A DNA stretch of 64,000 nt, from assembly GCF_944380975.1 (NCBI RefSeq), contig NZ_CALWJK010000003.1, forward strand, positions 1 to 64,000, written 5' to 3'. Below, piece after piece: positions 53,081 through 61,653 of the stretch; within the stretch, counting starts at the first letter, position 1; each line of letters begins with the position of its first letter. The translations under genes were made by a program, and so were the position numbers. The DNA comes from an uncultured Agathobaculum sp. Its GTDB lineage: Bacteria > Bacillota > Clostridia > Oscillospirales > Butyricicoccaceae. Under the pieces are notes generated by a model. The model saw nothing but the letters and a program-made list of their open reading frames with translations. It was not told the DNA's origin and did no database searches.

Positions 53081-54574
53081 ATGGAGTATATTCTGGAAAT
53101 GAAGGATATCAGCAAAACATTTCCGGGTGTCAAAGCGCTGGATCATGTACAGCTTCAGATAAAAGCAGGCGAGGTACATGCATTGATGGGCGAAAACGGT
53201 GCCGGTAAGTCTACATTAATGAAAATATTAATGGGGATTTACTCCAAAGACGAGGGCGGTGAAATCCTTTTTGACGGTCAACCGTATGAAGTGTCGAATC
53301 CAAAGGAGGCTATGGATCATGGCGTGGCAATGATCCATCAGGAATTGAATCCGATTTTGGATATGTCCGTTTTTGAAAATATTTTTGTAGGACGCGAATT
53401 ACGAAAACACGGCTTAGTCGACAGTAAGGCGGAAATACGAGAAGCGCAAAAGCTGATTGAAGAATGCGGCCTACATGTTTCACCGAAAGAAAAACTCCGT
53501 AATTTGACGGTTGCACAGTGTCAGTTGATTGAAATCATTAAGGCGATCTCCATTAATGCAAAAATCATTATTATGGATGAGCCAACTGCCGCAATCACAG
53601 AACGAGAAGTGGAATTGCTGTTTGGGCATATCCGGAGGCTCAAAGAGAAAGGTGTTGCTATCATTTACATTTCGCACCGAATGGATGAGATTTTCTCTAT
53701 TTGTGACCGTGTTAGTGTATATCGTGATGGGCATTACATTGGTTCCGGCGAAACAAAGGATTTGACAGAGGCGCAGCTTATCAAAATGATGGTTGGCCGT
53801 GAAATTACAGACGTTTTCCCAAAGTTGGATGCACAGATTGGTGAAGTAATTTTCGAAGCGAAAAATATTGTTCGTGCGGACAATAAGGTAAAAGGCGTTG
53901 ACTTTTCTGTCCGAAAGGGTGAAATCCTTGGAATTGGCGGTCTGGTGGGTGCTGGACGCAGTGAGTTGGTCGAGGGCATCTTTGGCATGCATGAGCTATC
54001 TAGCGGTGAAATCTACGTCAAAGGTAAAAAAGTGAACGTCCATTCACCACGTGATATCATCAAAGAGGGTGTCGCGCTCATTACGGAAGATCGCAAGGTG
54101 ACAGGGCTGAATTTAAGTGGTTCAGTCAATGATAACATTGCGATGGTAGCAATTAGAAAGCTGGTCAGCAATGGGTTGTACAATCAAAATAAAGCCCGCA
54201 GTGCCTCTCAGGAGTATATTAAAAAGCTGAACATTAAAACGCCTTCCGGAGAACAGATCGTCGGCAATCTCTCTGGTGGCAACCAGCAGAAAGTCGTTAT
54301 TGCAAAATGGCTGCTCAATGATCCGGATATTATTATTTTGGATGAGCCGACCCGCGGTATAGATGTTGGAGCAAAGCGCGATATCTATTTGCTTTTGGGA
54401 CAACTTGTGCAACAGGGAAAAGCCGTTATTATGATTTCATCGGAAATTCCAGAGCTGATGGGTGTTTGCGATCGGATCATGGTAATGTGCGAAGGCAATC
54501 TGTCTGGCGAGGTCAAAAGGGATGAGTTCTCGCAGGAACGTATCATGACACTTGCTTCGGCCATTGAGGTATAA
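53081..54574 (+). CDS. Sugar ABC transporter ATP-binding protein (RbsA type)
   Basis: 497 residues with two ABC domains. Domain 1 (about 1-250): Walker A GENGAGKST, signature LTVAQCQLIEIIKA, Walker B IIMDEPTAAI, H-loop YISHRMDE. Domain 2 (about 255-497): degenerate Walker A GLVGAGRSEL, signature LSGGNQQKV, Walker B IIILDEPTRGID. This asymmetry is normal for RbsA/XylG/MglA proteins of CUT2 transporters for ribose, galactose, xylose or AI-2. GGAGGGGAG precedes the ATG. First of three genes A-C-B. Confidence 0.95.
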   Translation: MEYILEMKDISKTFPGVKALDHVQLQIKAGEVHALMGENGAGKSTLMKILMGIYSKDEGGEILFDGQPYEVSNPKEAMDHGVAMIHQELNPILDMSVFENIFVGRELRKHGLVDSKAEIREAQKLIEECGLHVSPKEKLRNLTVAQCQLIEIIKAISINAKIIIMDEPTAAITEREVELLFGHIRRLKEKGVAIIYISHRMDEIFSICDRVSVYRDGHYIGSGETKDLTEAQLIKMMVGREITDVFPKLDAQIGEVIFEAKNIVRADNKVKGVDFSVRKGEILGIGGLVGAGRSELVEGIFGMHELSSGEIYVKGKKVNVHSPRDIIKEGVALITEDRKVTGLNLSGSVNDNIAMVAIRKLVSNGLYNQNKARSASQEYIKKLNIKTPSGEQIVGNLSGGNQQKVVIAKWLLNDPDIIILDEPTRGIDVGAKRDIYLLLGQLVQQGKAVIMISSEIPELMGVCDRIMVMCEGNLSGEVKRDEFSQERIMTLASAIEV

Positions 54575-54588
54575 GGGAAGGGGAAAAG

Positions 54589-55536
54589 ATGAAAAAGACG
54601 AAAAATGCGAAAGCACTAATCAGCGAATATTTTATTTTCGTGATTTTTATTGCATTGGTTATTGTGCTCGCTTGTTTGAAGCCGAGTTTTATTCAGCCGA
54701 GCAACTTGGTGAACATTTTGAAGCAAGCTTCGATCAACGGTATTCTGGCGTTCGGCATGATGTTTGTCATTATCGCAGGCGGATTTGATATGTCTGTTGG
54801 TTCCACGGTTGCATTTGCAGGCATTCTGGCTGCTATGTTGGGACAGGGGCAGTATCCGCTGGTGGTTCCGCTGGTTGTGGCAATGCTTGCAGGTCTGGCT
54901 GTTGGTGTCGTAAACGGCGTTGGCGTTGCAGTTGGTGATTTGCCGCCGTTTATTATGACGCTTGGTACCATGACTGCTGTTCGTGGGTTAGCACTTCTGA
55001 CTTCCAACGGTAAGCCGATCACGGGTATTAGTCAGGAGTATAAGGCGGTTGCTGCAAATTCGATTGCTGGAATTCCAATGCTGGCAGTATTTCTGATTAT
55101 TGTCATTTTGATTTGCTCCTTCATTTTGGCCAAAACGGTATACGGTCGTCGAGTTTATGCCTGCGGTGGTAATTTGCAAGCGGCACGTGTATCTGGTATC
55201 AATACGACTATGATCCGTATTTCCACCTTTGCTATTGCTGGACTGTTGGCGGGATTGAGCGGCTTTTTAATGACTTCTCGTGTTACCATTGGTCAGCCTA
55301 CCGCGGCGGAAAGTTATGAAATGGATGCGATTACCGCTTGTGTTGTCGGCGGTGTGTCCATGTCCGGCGGCGTCGGTAAACCGTGGGGTGTTGTGGTTGG
55401 ATGTTTGCTGATTACAGTTATTGCGAACGGCTTGGACATTATGGGTGTATCGTCTCACTGGCAGAAGATCGTCAAAGGCGCCATCATTGTTTTGGCAGTT
55501 CTAATTGATGTTAAGGGGAAAAGCAAGAAAAACTGA
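54589..55536 (+). CDS. Sugar ABC transporter permease (RbsC type)
   Basis: 315 residues, about nine to ten membrane segments, BPD_transp_2 family: QASINGILAFGMMFVIIAGG near residues 45-64, then DMSVGSTVAFAGILAAMLG and the conserved AAESYEMDAITACVVGG segment that contacts the ATPase. The only permease gene, so it forms a homodimer. AGGGAAGGGG precedes ATG 54589. Confidence 0.95.
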   Translation: MKKTKNAKALISEYFIFVIFIALVIVLACLKPSFIQPSNLVNILKQASINGILAFGMMFVIIAGGFDMSVGSTVAFAGILAAMLGQGQYPLVVPLVVAMLAGLAVGVVNGVGVAVGDLPPFIMTLGTMTAVRGLALLTSNGKPITGISQEYKAVAANSIAGIPMLAVFLIIVILICSFILAKTVYGRRVYACGGNLQAARVSGINTTMIRISTFAIAGLLAGLSGFLMTSRVTIGQPTAAESYEMDAITACVVGGVSMSGGVGKPWGVVVGCLLITVIANGLDIMGVSSHWQKIVKGAIIVLAVLIDVKGKSKKN

Positions 55537-55605
55537 TTGATGTTAAGAGCGGGAGCACAAAGTATGTTCTGTTCTTATCATAAAGAAATTTGAGGAGGAA
55601 GAATT

Positions 55606-56577
55606 ATGAGTAAAAAGAGAATCCTTGCCATGCTGATGGCCAGCGCAATGACGCTTGGCATGGTAAGCGGATGTGGCAACAGTGGGACCGATGGCTCGCA
55701 GGATTCGGATGCAAGTACAGATTCGACAGACGGCGCATACAAAATCGCATTGATTCAGCAGCATCAGACCAATGCATTCCAGATCGCGGTTTCAGAAGCC
55801 GCTGAAGAAAAGGCAGAGGAAATGGGTGTTGATTTGACCATTCTTAGTGCGGACCAAGATGCAGCAACACAGATTAGCCAGATTGAGCAATGCGTTTCTG
55901 AAGGCTATGATGCGATTCTGTTTGAGCCTGTTGATCCGGATGGACTTTGCGATGCAGCGAAAAGCGCAGCAGATGCTGGTGTTGTTGTCATCAACATCAT
56001 TTCTGCCTGCACGGATTGGGAAAACTATGGTATTTCTGCGGTGTCCTACGGTGATAACGTAAAGGCCGGCGAAACCGAGATGCAGCATGTTGCCGATTTG
56101 TTAGGCGGTAAAGGCAACATTGCGATTCTTACTGGCCCCTCTGGCGATTCCGGTGGACTGCAGCGCATGGAAGGCTATGAAAATGTCCTGAAGAATTATC
56201 CGGATATGGTTCAGGTTGTTTCGCCTGCAGATTGCCAGTGGGATACGGCTAGCGCGCAGGCAACAGTAGAGAGTTGGCTGTCCGCATATGACCTGGATGC
56301 AATCATTTGCGAAAACGATGGCATGGCAGTCGGTGCAGGCAATGCCGCAGGCGCAAACAGCGGTATTATCATCACTGGTGTAGATGGTACGCCGGATGGT
56401 TTCGAAGCAATCAAGGATGGACGCATCACAGGTACGGTTTCTCAGAACGGTGGCGCTATGGCCGCAAATGCGATTGAGGCTGCGGTTACGCTGCTTTCTG
56501 GCGGAACTTTGGAGGAAAATGTTATCATCACTGATAATACCTGGATTGATGCTTCCAATGTTGCCGACTACGAATAA
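55606..56577 (+). CDS. Sugar-binding lipoprotein (RbsB type)
   Basis: 323 residues. Lipoprotein signal with lipobox MVSGCG (Cys about 23), a Ser/Asp-rich linker, then a periplasmic-binding-protein fold of the LacI/RbsB type (about 43-323; KIALIQQHQTNAFQIAVSEA, GYDAILFEPVDPDGL). Captures the sugar outside the membrane for the RbsA/C transporter. Ligand not readable; lacks the clear residue pattern of a single sugar group. GGAGG precedes the ATG. Confidence 0.93.
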   Translation: MSKKRILAMLMASAMTLGMVSGCGNSGTDGSQDSDASTDSTDGAYKIALIQQHQTNAFQIAVSEAAEEKAEEMGVDLTILSADQDAATQISQIEQCVSEGYDAILFEPVDPDGLCDAAKSAADAGVVVINIISACTDWENYGISAVSYGDNVKAGETEMQHVADLLGGKGNIAILTGPSGDSGGLQRMEGYENVLKNYPDMVQVVSPADCQWDTASAQATVESWLSAYDLDAIICENDGMAVGAGNAAGANSGIIITGVDGTPDGFEAIKDGRITGTVSQNGGAMAANAIEAAVTLLSGGTLEENVIITDNTWIDASNVADYE

Positions 56578-56607
56578 GGGATTTCCTTTACCAGCATGTA
56601 ATTTGCG

Positions 56608-56636
56608 TTGGCAAACGCCAGAGAAAGTGTTATCAT
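56608..56636 (+). promoter_or_regulatory. Promoter of the regulator operon
   Basis: TTGGCA (56608-56613) and TATCAT (56631-56636), 17-bp spacer, with the predicted start at the base of the following hairpin. A small stem GCGTT/AACGC overlaps the -35. Confidence 0.5.
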
Positions 56637-56643
56637 GAATAAG

Positions 56644-56674
56644 AAAAGGGAAAACGAATTCGTTTTCCCTTTTT
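56644..56674. terminator. Palindromic terminator between rbsB and the response regulator
   Basis: A 13-bp stem AAAAGGGAAAACG / CGTTTTCCCTTTT around a four-base AATT loop, followed by further T residues. It ends the transporter transcript and, being symmetric, could act on both strands. Confidence 0.85.
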
Positions 56675-56709
56675 TGATAAACAGCGTGTATTTTTACTGG
56701 GGGCGGATT

Positions 56710-58293
56710 ATGTTACGAGTAGTCCTTGCGGACGACGAAAATAAAGTGATTTTACTCCTGCAGAAGCTGATTGATTGGCAGTCTCTTGGCTATGAAGTGG
56801 TTGGCATTGCCAATGACGGTTTGCGTGCACTGGAGTTGGTAAAAGAAAAACAACCGCACTTATTGATAACAGATATTCGCATGCCGGGTTATGATGGTAT
56901 TGAACTGATCCGTTGTGCGAAGGAATTACAGCCGAAGCTGCATACTATCGTGATCAGTGGATATCGTCAGTTTGAATATGCACAGAATGCGATAAAATAT
57001 GGCGTTGAGGATTATTTGCTGAAGCCGCTCAAGCAAGAAGAACTGTACGGTATTTTACTGCGCTTAAAGGATAAGTTTGGAGAAGAGGCAGCACTTGAAT
57101 TGCAATTAAAGCGCAGCGGAGAGCGACGGCAGGAGCTTTTGATAGAAGCACTTCGAGATGCGGTCAACCGGCAAAAACAATTCATTGATGCAGAACAAGC
57201 GGAAGCAGAATACGGATTTCATTTTGCAAATGGAACGTATTTTGCTGCCTTGATAAAGCCTGATATTGCGAATGCAGAGCAGTATCAGGATGGTTATTCG
57301 ATCATGCTGCATCATGCATTGGAAATTGTCAGAAACGAAGTGCAGCAATTAGCCGGTGAATATGCGGTTGCTACCATAAGCGAAGGAATTGCAGCAGTGG
57401 TATGTATTCCTAATTATCAGGCAGTCGCGGTTAAGCAATGCTTTACAAAGATTCGTAAAGAGATTGAAAAGCAGCGTGATTTATTTTGGAATATACGTTG
57501 CATGGTTTGCTTGGGCAGCAGAAAAACATGTTTGAAAGAAATGAATGTTTCTATGCAGGAAGCGATATGGCTTTGCTTGGATCGGCTTTGCCACATTCAG
57601 CCATGGCGTGATGCTGATGGGGAAACACTGCCTTTTGAAGAACGGTATCTCATGGATCCTGCTCAAAAGAAGCGTTTTCAGGAAGCGGCAGAGTATTTGG
57701 ATAAGGAACGGTTTGAGCAGGAATTGGATGACAGCTATCGGTGCCTTTTACCGAACCAAAACTTGAATGGGCAAATGGTAGAGGACTGGTTTCAGCAAAT
57801 TGTAGACGCTGCGCATTATGGCATGAAGCAAAGTGGAAATGTGGAAGATTACTTTTTGGAAACCATGCAGGAAAAGTTCTGGCGTTGTTCCAGCGTACAA
57901 GATGTTTATCTTTTGCTTCGGGATGGCATACGGCAGCAGATCCAGCGCCTATGTGAAGAAAAATCTATGCAGGAAGCGCGTCCGATCACGGAAGCAAAGC
58001 GTTATATTCAGCAGCATTATCAGGAAACCCTGCGATTGGAGGATGTGAGCAGCGCAGTCGGATTCAATGCGACTTACTTTTCTGCATTATTCAAGAAAGA
58101 AACCGGACAAAATTTTATGGATTATCTGACGGAACTACGTATCAACAAATCCAAAGAATTACTTTGTATTGATTCATTGTCCATTCAGGATGTGGCAGAG
58201 ATGGTAGGGTATCGTGATCTGAAGTATTTTTCACGATTATTCAAAAAAGTAACCGGTGTTAGTCCATCGGATTATAAAAAGCTGTACAAGTAA
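56710..58293 (+). CDS. AraC-type response regulator (YesN-like)
   Basis: 527 residues. Receiver domain 1-120 with acidic pair D8/D9, phosphoacceptor Asp55 in LLITDIRMPGYDGIELI, and Lys105 in YLLKPLK; a middle region (about 140-410) of no clear fold; and a C-terminal AraC double helix-turn-helix (about 425-525; VGFNATYFSALFKKETGQNF and VGYRDLKYFSRLFKKVTGVS). Pairs with the histidine kinase encoded ten bases downstream. Likely target: the adjacent sugar operon promoter. ATG 56710 begins the receiver domain; an earlier frame extension upstream lies in the terminator. Confidence 0.94.
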   Translation: MLRVVLADDENKVILLLQKLIDWQSLGYEVVGIANDGLRALELVKEKQPHLLITDIRMPGYDGIELIRCAKELQPKLHTIVISGYRQFEYAQNAIKYGVEDYLLKPLKQEELYGILLRLKDKFGEEAALELQLKRSGERRQELLIEALRDAVNRQKQFIDAEQAEAEYGFHFANGTYFAALIKPDIANAEQYQDGYSIMLHHALEIVRNEVQQLAGEYAVATISEGIAAVVCIPNYQAVAVKQCFTKIRKEIEKQRDLFWNIRCMVCLGSRKTCLKEMNVSMQEAIWLCLDRLCHIQPWRDADGETLPFEERYLMDPAQKKRFQEAAEYLDKERFEQELDDSYRCLLPNQNLNGQMVEDWFQQIVDAAHYGMKQSGNVEDYFLETMQEKFWRCSSVQDVYLLLRDGIRQQIQRLCEEKSMQEARPITEAKRYIQQHYQETLRLEDVSSAVGFNATYFSALFKKETGQNFMDYLTELRINKSKELLCIDSLSIQDVAEMVGYRDLKYFSRLFKKVTGVSPSDYKKLYK

Positions 58294-58303
58294 GGTGATA
58301 GGA

Positions 58304-59122
58304 TTGTCGCTGCTGAGCGGATGGAAGCTGTGGCATGCGCTGCGGCGCTATCAAAGTGAAAAAAATCTGGAAGCTGTTTTTCATATGGATTGGAGTAAAA
58401 GCCCACTTTTGAAAGTTTTTTTGGGTGATATCGAAGAACGGCTTCATGGAGAAGAAATCACAAGACTGAGGCAAAAACAAGCGGAATATCTGGCGCTGCA
58501 AAACCAGATCAACCCGCATTTCCTTTATAATGCTTTGGAAGCAATCCGCGCGGACGCGTTACTAGTGGATTGTGAGGAAATAGCTGAAACGACAGAGGCT
58601 TTGGCAACTTTTTTTCGCTATACGATATCCAATGTGCAGGAATATGTTACATTTTCAGATGAGCTGGATAATGCTGAAAACTATTTTATTATCCAGAGGT
58701 GTCGTTTTGGGGATAAGCTCTCTTTGGAGCTTGAAATGGAAAATGAAGAATTGCTGGAAGCGCGTATGCCAAAACTGATTTTACAGCCATTGGTGGAAAA
58801 TGCAGTTCTGCATGGCTTGGAAGGTAAAATAGAGCATGGTACGGTACGGATTATCGTAGAGAACAGTGAACGAACATTGTTTTTACGGGTACGTGATGAT
58901 GGAATCGGCATGCCGGAAGAACAGGTGGAACGGTTAAATGCACAATTTGCAGGGGATGATACCGGAACAAACATGCAACAACGTGGTGGCATTGCACTGC
59001 GAAATGTCAATAGCCGCATACGCTTGATGTTTGGAGAAAACTATGGACTTCGTATTTTCAGTGCGGTAGGAATCGGTACAGAGTGCTGCATTACACTACC
59101 ATTGCTTCCACAGGAGGACTAA
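58304..59122 (+). CDS. Soluble YesM-like sensor histidine kinase without membrane segments
   Basis: 272 residues. A short N-terminal region (1-60) has no hydrophobic helix and no sensor domain that I can see, though it has a coiled-coil-like stretch (LHGEEITRLRQKQAEYLALQ). The His_kinase motif is NQINPHFLYNALEAIRADAL (His72) and the HATPase has LQPLVENAVLHGL and VRDDGIGMP plus QQRGGIALRNVNSRI. YesM kinases normally have two membrane helices and an external domain; here only the cytosolic part exists. TTG 58304 has AAGGTGA upstream; GTG 58295 is an alternative. No in-frame extension reaches a membrane segment because the upstream gene is contiguous. Confidence 0.92.
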   Translation: MSLLSGWKLWHALRRYQSEKNLEAVFHMDWSKSPLLKVFLGDIEERLHGEEITRLRQKQAEYLALQNQINPHFLYNALEAIRADALLVDCEEIAETTEALATFFRYTISNVQEYVTFSDELDNAENYFIIQRCRFGDKLSLELEMENEELLEARMPKLILQPLVENAVLHGLEGKIEHGTVRIIVENSERTLFLRVRDDGIGMPEEQVERLNAQFAGDDTGTNMQQRGGIALRNVNSRIRLMFGENYGLRIFSAVGIGTECCITLPLLPQED

Positions 59123-59128
59123 GCGCCA

Positions 59129-60571
59129 ATGAAAGAAGAATTGATTCGTGTGGAAGATGGGCGTTTTCAGAGTGAGGGCAGCGAGTACCAATTTGATCTG
59201 ATGATTTCTCGAGGAGAATGCATCGGTATATATGTGGATGAACATGTTACTTCTGGTACCGCTTTTTTGGATATCTTTAAGGGATATTCGCATATCAAAG
59301 CAGGGAAGGTTTTTTTATATGGATTGCGCGCTGGTTCTATGGAGTTGGAGCGCTGGATTACGCAGAATAGCATGATTGCAGATAAGTTTCGATTCGATTC
59401 TAAAGAGCTGACTGTTTGCGATTTTGTGATTGCTTTAGGGAAACCGATACCATGGAAAAAAAGTAAATATGCAAAGTGGAAGCTGCTTGCAAAAGAAACT
59501 GAAAATATGCTGGAACAGATGGGGTTGCTTCCGTTATGGGAGAAAAAATTATCTTCGCTTTCCTTACTGGATTATTATCGGCTTTCTGTTTTTCGAGCTT
59601 GGTTTTGGCAAAGCGAATTGCTGATATTGGATCGCTTGACCGAGATTTTGCGTTGGAAAGACTTAGAACAATTGATGCATTGTGTTCAATTCCTACTAAA
59701 ACAAGGTTCTGCGGTTTTGATCTGCGATATGGATGAGAAATTCCTGTATCAATATGTGAACCGAGTAGATATCATCAAAAACCGGAAAACGTGCTACCGA
59801 TTGTATCCAGAGGAATTCGATGATCGCTTGTATGAGATACTGGGTTGGAAACGCCGCAGTAAGAGCAGCATATCGCATGTGGAACCATGGCAAGGTGAAA
59901 AGGTGATTCTTTCCGTATCTGGTTTAACGTTTCCGATGATGGAGCCGTTGAATTTTCAGATTCAAAGTGGTGAAATCGCATTTTTGCAGGATGAAAACTA
60001 TAATACGGTATCTCAGATTCGAGATTGTTTCCTGGGAGAACAAAATTGGCTGAGCGGTAGTTTTTGCTTGTCCGGGAAATCGTATGAATACAAAGAGGTT
60101 TTAAAGGCCATTGGTTCTGAAATTGGGATTCAAATCGAACGTCCGGATCGCCCGAGTGGTGTATTATTTGATAAGCTGACAGCATTGGATAATTTAAGTG
60201 CTTGTCTTCTTCCAAAAGCAGGACGTCATGTGATTAGAAAAAAACTTATGACGAGCATCATGGATGAAGCGTCCAAATGGTTCGGTCGAGAAGCATTGCT
60301 GCGTCCATTAAATGAGTGGACGTTGCCTGAGCGGCTTCGATTTTCGTATTATAAGTGGTATTTGGTAAATCCACGCCTCTTGATCTGTTTTTTTCCGTTT
60401 GCCGGACAAGAATCCGAACATCATGAAATGATTATTGATATGTTGGTGACTTGTGCTAGACGAGGGATGGCAATTTGGGTGATATCTTCCGGCATTGATG
60501 CTATTTGCGAAAAGACAGAAAATAAAGAATTCCTGCAAAGACTGCACTATATTGATTCATTATATAGATAA
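59129..60571 (+). CDS. Degenerate tandem ABC protein (RbsA-like pseudo-ATPase)
   Basis: 480 residues, co-linear with RbsA but without working ATP motifs. Domain 1: RGECIGIYVDEHVTSGTAFL (29-48) replaces the Walker A, LSSLS (141-145) the signature, LLILDRLTEIL (164-174) the Walker B with Arg for catalytic Glu, and CDMDEKFL the H-loop without His. Domain 2: LQDENYNTVSQI (286-297) replaces Walker A, TLPERLRFSYYKWYLVNPRL (398-417) aligns with the RbsA NQQKVVIAKWLLNDP segment, and LLICFFPFAG (417-426) replaces Walker B. IERPDRPSGVLFDKLTALDN matches the RbsA EDRKVTGLNLSGSVNDN region. GGAGG lies eleven bases before the ATG, six bases after the kinase stop. Not eroded: the frame is intact over 480 codons, so function as a regulator is likely. 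Confidence 0.8.
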   Translation: MKEELIRVEDGRFQSEGSEYQFDLMISRGECIGIYVDEHVTSGTAFLDIFKGYSHIKAGKVFLYGLRAGSMELERWITQNSMIADKFRFDSKELTVCDFVIALGKPIPWKKSKYAKWKLLAKETENMLEQMGLLPLWEKKLSSLSLLDYYRLSVFRAWFWQSELLILDRLTEILRWKDLEQLMHCVQFLLKQGSAVLICDMDEKFLYQYVNRVDIIKNRKTCYRLYPEEFDDRLYEILGWKRRSKSSISHVEPWQGEKVILSVSGLTFPMMEPLNFQIQSGEIAFLQDENYNTVSQIRDCFLGEQNWLSGSFCLSGKSYEYKEVLKAIGSEIGIQIERPDRPSGVLFDKLTALDNLSACLLPKAGRHVIRKKLMTSIMDEASKWFGREALLRPLNEWTLPERLRFSYYKWYLVNPRLLICFFPFAGQESEHHEMIIDMLVTCARRGMAIWVISSGIDAICEKTENKEFLQRLHYIDSLYR

Positions 60572-60631
60572 TTATTGCATGAGAAATGACTATTGATTCT
60601 ATAAGTGGTGTCCAGTAGGCAAAAGATTCTG

Positions 60632-61498
60632 TTAAAAGATATTTTTTCGGAACTGTGTCGGAGATAGCCCTGTCTTATCAGTAAATGCAATGATAAAGTT
60701 GACTTCACTGCGATATCCGACCTGAAATGCTATCTCTTTTACGGATAGGGAAGTGGATTGCAGCAATGCCTTAGCTTCGTCAATCCGATGTAGCATGATA
60801 TATTCGTGAGGAGAAAAACCGGTTGCACTGCGGAATAATCTGGAAAAGTGCGAAGTGCTCAGACGAACATACTCTGCAATCTGACTTACACTAATTTGCT
60901 CAAATAGATGTTGATCAATATAGTGAACAGCTTGAGATATAATACTATCGTTTGCACTATGTTGTAATGGAGCCGAAGGAAATAATAGTGCGCAGAGAAT
61001 GCGATAAATGCGTTGGGAACAATCTACCTCACTGATGGTGGCGCTGCGCAACCCGGAAATGATTTGCGCCATTTCCTGTTCAATTCGGTCATCAGGTGAT
61101 GGAGTGAAGGCTTGTTTGCCACCTCGAAAAGTGATGATCTGATTAAAAAAGGCTTCCGCATTGGCACCATCAAAATGAATCCACATGGCCTCCGCGTCTC
61201 CTGTGGTATAGAAATGATGGGGTTTGTGACAGTCAATCAGTGCAACTTGACCGCGTTCTGCCGCAAATTGCTGTGATGTTTCATAAAAAATGCTTCCAGA
61301 GCGGATAAAAGCAAGGAAAAAGTTTTTGTGGCTTTCCTCACGCGCCACGTCACAGGTATCTGAAAAATCATAGTGTTTATCATAATAATAATGTCCTACA
61401 CGCGTGACATAAAAAAATAGAGTACGTGCGGTTGCAGACGGCGTGGAAAAGAAACGTTCTGAGCGAGATAATACTCCAGGCTCGTTATTCACTTTCAA
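60632..61498 (-). CDS. AraC-family transcriptional regulator
   Basis: 288 residues. N-terminal cupin-like ligand domain (about 25-150; SIFYETSQQFAAERGQVALI, then CHKPHHFYTTGDAEAMWIHF) and a C-terminal AraC DNA-binding domain (about 190-288; EYVRLSTSHFSRLFRSATGF and IAFQVGYRSEVNFIIAFTDK). Regulators of this shape usually control carbohydrate genes. The start is uncertain: TTG 61498 has AGAGGTGA five bases upstream; GTG 61507 overlaps that site. Divergent from the MATE gene, and convergent with the pseudo-ATPase gene with no clear terminator between. Confidence 0.93.
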   Translation of the reverse strand: MKVNNEPGVLSRSERFFSTPSATARTLFFYVTRVGHYYYDKHYDFSDTCDVAREESHKNFFLAFIRSGSIFYETSQQFAAERGQVALIDCHKPHHFYTTGDAEAMWIHFDGANAEAFFNQIITFRGGKQAFTPSPDDRIEQEMAQIISGLRSATISEVDCSQRIYRILCALLFPSAPLQHSANDSIISQAVHYIDQHLFEQISVSQIAEYVRLSTSHFSRLFRSATGFSPHEYIMLHRIDEAKALLQSTSLSVKEIAFQVGYRSEVNFIIAFTDKTGLSPTQFRKNIF

Positions 61499-61559
61499 TG
61501 TGTTCACCTCTCATATCTTATAATAGCACAAAAAATAAATAAGTTGCAGTGTTTTATTA

Positions 61560-61588
61560 TTGCGCAAGGGCTTTTTATTCAGTATGAT
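61560..61588 (+). promoter_or_regulatory. Promoter of the second MATE gene
   Basis: TTGCGC (61560-61565) and TATGAT (61583-61588) with a 17-bp spacer. On the opposite strand an extended -10-like TGCTATTAT (about 61528-61520) may serve the AraC gene, so the region is divergent. Confidence 0.6.
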
Positions 61589-61653
61589 TAGATAGAAGTC
61601 AATATTTATTTGGCAAAAGGACTTATATCAATATATGGTCAAAGGTGTTCAAG

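Noticed and set aside
59129..60571. Reading the tandem ABC protein as a decayed pseudogene
   Set aside because: The frame is open over all 480 codons with a ribosome site, and the segments between the lost motifs still align with RbsA, so selected loss of ATPase activity fits better than decay. Relatives should be checked.
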